In this document: positions 6,309-8,554 of the stretch, piece by piece
Numbering within the stretch: position 1 is the stretch's first letter
Layout: every line of letters starts with the position of its first letter
Assembly: GCA_002413665.1 (NCBI GenBank)
Contig: DHXK01000027.1
Span: forward strand, 1 to 8,554
Direction of reading: 5' to 3'
DNA length: 8,554 nt
DNA from: Legionellales bacterium UBA5158
Lineage (GTDB): Bacteria > Pseudomonadota > Gammaproteobacteria > DSM-16500
Notes under the pieces: generated by a model
What the model saw: only the letters and a program-made list of their open reading frames with translations
The model's database searches: none
What the model was told of the DNA's origin: nothing
Translations under genes and position numbers: made by a program

Positions 6309-8554
6309 ATGTCTATGCTTCGATCTCCTTCACCTGAGCCAGCATTTCCTCGGAAGTTTACCGAAAAGGAAAAAAATGTTTTCGACAGAATGCTAGGCAT
6401 TCCAGGATTGCCCACACAACTGAAAGACGATATTGAAAAAATTCTAGAAGATGCTAAAGCGAAGAATTTCGAAATTACTAGTGAAGAAGAATATCAAAAA
6501 TTTCAAGCCAAATTATTTGAGCCTTACATAGATGCTTACATGGCCGGAAGGAAAAAAAATATAATAAACAAAACAGATTTGAAGCCTTGGTTTAAAGAGT
6601 TACAAGTAATATTTATGAAGTTGCGAAAAAAGGGTATTGTGCAGTTTGAGAAAGCAACCTCCCACGATTTATATGAAAAGATCGCAAAAGCTGCAGGCAA
6701 AAATGCAAGTCTTAGAGAGTACATGATAACTCAAGCCAATAACTCTATTAATTATGTAGATCCTCGCTCTGGCGTGAATGCACTGAAATTTATTAGTAGG
6801 ATGGGGGAAGATGCTAGAAAAGAATGGAATGGATTACATGGTGGTGATCCAAAGTTGCATCTGAGAGAAAAAGATAAAGATAAGAAAGAGAAATTCCAAG
6901 TCAACGTGAAAGATAAGGTCATAGACATTGATGTAGGCACGGAAGACCACATCGTACATCTATTTCAAGAATATATAAAGCTGGACTCGCTGAAGCTGCC
7001 TTTAGATCCAAAATTTGAGGCGTTTACGGCAGGGATCAATGAATATCAAATTGTAAATGAACGAACAGGTAAAATAGAAACAGCTGCAGCCTCAGAAGCC
7101 GGCGTATTGGCTTTATTGGGTGAAGATGGTAGAAAAGTATTACAGGGGGGGATAGAGGAGGGTAAAGGAAAAGAGAAAAGTGCGAGAGAACTATTCTTTA
7201 GATATTTAGCTGGAGTTTCAGCATCACCTCTTCGATACAAGTTTAAAGGTAATGAAGAAGATGATCCCGACAAATATCCCGAGAAACTCGATCCCAGAAA
7301 AGCCAATCCAGAAAAACAAGCAATAAAAATGCTTGAACTTTTAGGCCCTTACGGTCTTCGTTTATATGAAGAAGCCGTTGCAGAAGAAGCGGAAAGTATT
7401 GCGTTTAGAGATGCTGCATTTCTCATTTCAACTGGACATAATCCTAGTGATGTAGAGTGGAACAAGAAAGAAGTTATATTGATTCTAGGACCTTCTGCTT
7501 GTGGGAAAAGTACGGCCATTAAAGTCGGCATCAAAGAAGCTAATGAAATAATTAGAGAAAGGTTAGCGCAGGGAAAAAAGACGAGTGTAAAGCGTATTCA
7601 TGCAAATAATCCTGATAATCTATTAGCAGAGGACAAAGCTGTAGAGGTTGATAAAAAAATTGTTGATATAAATAATATAACGGTATCAAAAGATGGAGAA
7701 ATAGGGCGTAAAGTCTCACAAATGAGACAAATGGTGCTACAGGTTGCCAAACAAAAAGGTTACCCCGGTATTAAGGATGTTGATAAATATACGGATCTAG
7801 ACATTAAAGCCAAAGTGGAAGAAGCAGCTGCAATTAAGAATAAATTAAATATAGTTATCCCTGATACATTTACAAAATATTGGCTACCTCCTCCGTTGGG
7901 TTTAAGTTCCAAGAACCCCATAGATAAGTATTCAAAAGAAGCTAATGTTGACCTTGTATTTATCGAGGTAGTACCAGGTAAGGATCAGGATTTAGGTAAA
8001 GATCCCGACGAAAGATTTCAAAACACAGTATATCGTTTTGGTAACGGTCGTGCGTGGTGTAAAGATTTTAGCGAAAAAGAAACTACAAATTATCAAATGC
8101 AGATGAACAATCGTGATCTCGGTTTCGAATCCAAAGCATATGATGCAGGGTTTGGAGGATTGAAGTTTTCAAAAGGGGTGGATATACAAAAAGAGGCTAA
8201 AAAGCGTTACATAGAACAGTGCGCCAAGTATAAAAAAACACCTATCATCATCTCAGTATTCTTGGATGTTTTGTTTATGAAGCGTGATGAAACTACAAAT
8301 AAATGGAGAGAGTGTGGTAAAAGCTATCAGGGACCTGTTAAAGCAATAACAGCCCGTGCTTATCGTGAGTTTATTGTAGCGCAAGAGCAGCCAGGTTTTA
8401 ACTTTGATCAGTGGTATAAAGCCTATGAGAATAAAGAAGATCCTTTTTATACCGATCCCCTTATAGAAGTCACTCTAGGCAAGGATGTTATAAAAGCACC
8501 ACAAACAAAAAGGCCAGCTCTACAAGCTGCTTCAGCGGTATCATCATCACCATC
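6309..8554 (+). CDS. Large P-loop protein with zeta-toxin-like kinase region, 3' end outside window
   Basis: The frame stays open for 748 codons to the window end, so the C-terminus is missing. The ATG at 6309 is supported by GGGAA six bases upstream. There is no signal peptide or membrane segment. Residues 1-380 are mostly hydrophilic and Lys/Glu-rich, likely helical, and I do not recognise them; 185-196 is a charged run (REKDKDKKEKF). A hydrophobic strand (VILIL, 389-393) leads into the Walker A motif GPSACGKST (394-402). Downstream, KDGEIGRKVSQMRQ (461-474) and KGYPGIKDV (483-491) resemble the region after the P-loop in zeta-toxin-like kinases. Two further strands, VDLVFIEVV (547-555) and TPIIISVFLDVLF (644-656), fit a P-loop kinase core. 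The visible part ends in an Ala/Ser-rich stretch (739-748). Zeta toxins phosphorylate UDP-GlcNAc and are much shorter, near 280 residues. No antitoxin gene lies upstream. A host-directed secreted effector is possible if the organism is intracellular; that is inference. Confidence 0.75.
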   Translation, partial: MSMLRSPSPEPAFPRKFTEKEKNVFDRMLGIPGLPTQLKDDIEKILEDAKAKNFEITSEEEYQKFQAKLFEPYIDAYMAGRKKNIINKTDLKPWFKELQVIFMKLRKKGIVQFEKATSHDLYEKIAKAAGKNASLREYMITQANNSINYVDPRSGVNALKFISRMGEDARKEWNGLHGGDPKLHLREKDKDKKEKFQVNVKDKVIDIDVGTEDHIVHLFQEYIKLDSLKLPLDPKFEAFTAGINEYQIVNERTGKIETAAASEAGVLALLGEDGRKVLQGGIEEGKGKEKSARELFFRYLAGVSASPLRYKFKGNEEDDPDKYPEKLDPRKANPEKQAIKMLELLGPYGLRLYEEAVAEEAESIAFRDAAFLISTGHNPSDVEWNKKEVILILGPSACGKSTAIKVGIKEANEIIRERLAQGKKTSVKRIHANNPDNLLAEDKAVEVDKKIVDINNITVSKDGEIGRKVSQMRQMVLQVAKQKGYPGIKDVDKYTDLDIKAKVEEAAAIKNKLNIVIPDTFTKYWLPPPLGLSSKNPIDKYSKEANVDLVFIEVVPGKDQDLGKDPDERFQNTVYRFGNGRAWCKDFSEKETTNYQMQMNNRDLGFESKAYDAGFGGLKFSKGVDIQKEAKKRYIEQCAKYKKTPIIISVFLDVLFMKRDETTNKWRECGKSYQGPVKAITARAYREFIVAQEQPGFNFDQWYKAYENKEDPFYTDPLIEVTLGKDVIKAPQTKRPALQAASAVSSSP

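Noticed and set aside
6536..7534. Four minus-strand open frames of 61-86 codons within the large P-loop gene
   Set aside because: They lie antisense to a long continuous plus-strand frame with a good start, show Ser/Phe/Leu-rich composition typical of antisense reading, and match nothing.
8500..8554. Simple-sequence repeat (tca tca tca) at the window end as a phase-variable tract
   Set aside because: It is only three codons long and in frame within an Ala/Ser-rich tail. Changes in a trinucleotide tract would not shift the frame.

Overview
The window is AT-rich, roughly two thirds A+T by eye. It carries chromosomal-style genes of a gammaproteobacterium. The clues are a PilX-like type IV pilus protein, a CtpA-type S41 protease, a REP-associated tyrosine transposase with its REP hairpins, and a long unfamiliar protein with a zeta-toxin-like P-loop region. 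AT richness, pilus genes and large effector-like proteins together recall Legionellales (Legionella, Coxiella and relatives). That assignment is an inference from style; no marker gene here proves it.

Layout from left to right. (1) 1-693, plus strand: the 3' part of a PilX-like pilus assembly gene, cut by the window edge. (2) 707-2287, minus strand: a MidA-like SAM-dependent methyltransferase fused to C-terminal TPR repeats, convergent with gene 1 across a 13-base gap. (3) 2288-2509: a divergent intergenic region with a good promoter for the methyltransferase, overlapped by a perfect 12-bp palindrome, and a -10 element for the next gene. (4) 2510-3883, plus strand: an exported S41 (CtpA-like) protease with a PDZ domain and an intact Ser-Lys catalytic pair. 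(5) 3892-4649: a REP/RAYT module. Two REP hairpins face each other between the protease and the transposase, the transposase lies on the minus strand at 4016-4549, and a third REP lies just upstream of it. (6) 4674-6026, minus strand: an AAA_14/DUF4143 ATPase with a PD-(D/E)XK-like C-terminal core. (7) 6027-6308: a divergent intergenic region with an inverted repeat, a degenerate REP-like structure and a promoter with a perfect -10. (8) 6309 to the window end, plus strand: an open reading frame of at least 748 codons without a stop. It has a Walker A P-loop in mid-protein and is the least familiar gene here.

The genes do not form one operon; strands alternate and most are likely single transcription units. 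No defence island or CRISPR array is visible. The best candidates for something new are the large P-loop protein (possible secreted effector or zeta-type kinase) and the REP/RAYT module, which looks like a REP-mobilising unit with its substrates in place. The methyltransferase-TPR fusion under a palindrome-bearing promoter is a lesser third.
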